Shown here one piece after another: positions 6,303 to 6,426 of a DNA stretch of 6,426 nt. Location of the stretch: NCBI GenBank assembly GCA_937888895.1, contig CALASV010000339.1, positions 1 to 6,426 on the forward strand, read 5' to 3'. Below the pieces are notes generated by a model. That model saw nothing but the letters and a program-made list of their open reading frames with translations, searched no databases and was not told the DNA's origin. Positions within the stretch are counted from its first letter, which is position 1; each line of letters opens with the position of its first letter. This DNA comes from an uncultured Clostridia bacterium. GTDB taxonomy: Bacteria; Bacillota; Clostridia; Lachnospirales; Lachnospiraceae. The translations under genes were made by a program, and so were the position numbers.

Positions 6303-6312
6303 TTCTTTTCTA

Positions 6313-6341
6313 TTGTAAATATTCTTATTTTTTTGTATAAT
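6313..6341 (+). promoter_or_regulatory. Probable promoter of the divergent + strand gene
   Basis: TTGTAA (6313-6318, four of six to consensus) and a perfect TATAAT (6336-6341) are separated by 17 bases. The expected start near 6348 coincides with the first base of the GAGGTG ribosome binding site. The -35 region lies back to back with the spoIIM promoter, so binding at one may affect the other. Confidence 0.6.
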
Positions 6342-6360
6342 ATTTTTGAGGTGTTTGATA

Positions 6361-6426
6361 ATGAGTAAAAATAAGAAGAAAAAGAGAAAGACTAATTTAG
6401 CAATGAGACTTATGGGAATATTTATG
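6361..6426 (+). CDS. N-terminus of an unidentified gene, cut by window end
   Basis: ATG at 6361 opens a reading frame that stays open for all 22 remaining codons. GAGGTG at 6348-6353 is seven bases upstream and a good promoter precedes it, so this is a real start despite its shortness. The peptide begins MSKNKKKKRKTNLAMRLMGI, a strongly basic leader followed by residues that could be the start of a hydrophobic segment. That pattern fits a small membrane protein or a membrane-anchored protein with a short cytoplasmic tail. I do not recognise the family and the rest is outside the window. Confidence 0.65.
   Translation, partial: MSKNKKKKRKTNLAMRLMGIFM

Overview
This window reads as two unlike pieces of Firmicutes DNA that meet near position 4335. 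The left piece (1 to about 4330) has all genes on the + strand and roughly 35-37% G+C in the lines I counted by hand. It suggests a gut Clostridia, possibly Lachnospiraceae; that placement rests mainly on a remembered resemblance of the lipoprotein and is tentative. The right piece (about 4340 to 6426) is more AT-rich, about 22-27% in most sampled lines, with one line inside mnmA at 37%. It carries mostly - strand genes and resembles a low-GC Bacilli or Mollicutes-like bacterium.

Left piece: the 3' part of a class II asparagine synthetase-like amidotransferase (1-1494) is followed after 14 bp by a membrane-anchored, Ig-repeat transglutaminase-like protein (1509-3248), and 20 bp later by an aspartate/glutamate racemase family enzyme (3269-3985). 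The tight spacing suggests one operon. A racemase beside an AsnB-type amidotransferase and a surface transglutaminase-fold enzyme raises the possibility of D-amino-acid use or amidation in the cell envelope, but this is inference. A lipoprotein gene with its own promoter (4055-4360) follows and breaks off in mid-domain.

Right piece: an N-terminal stub of a helix-turn-helix regulator (- strand, 4461 downward) with a very good promoter, then mnmA (tRNA 2-thiouridylase, 4524-5603), a SpoIIM-like membrane protein (5652-6281), and the first 22 codons of a divergent + strand gene (6361-6426, running off the window). The four starts here share a compact layout in which the -10 box lies only 5-7 bases before the Shine-Dalgarno sequence, implying very short leaders.

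The two truncated genes converge tail to tail on the same roughly 15 bases (4328-4342), which read plausibly in both proteins. The simplest explanations are a chimeric assembly joined at a short shared word, or an illegitimate recombination or deletion. No transposase, integrase, tRNA, rRNA, CRISPR or clear terminator was seen. All non-coding gaps are shorter than 100 bases.
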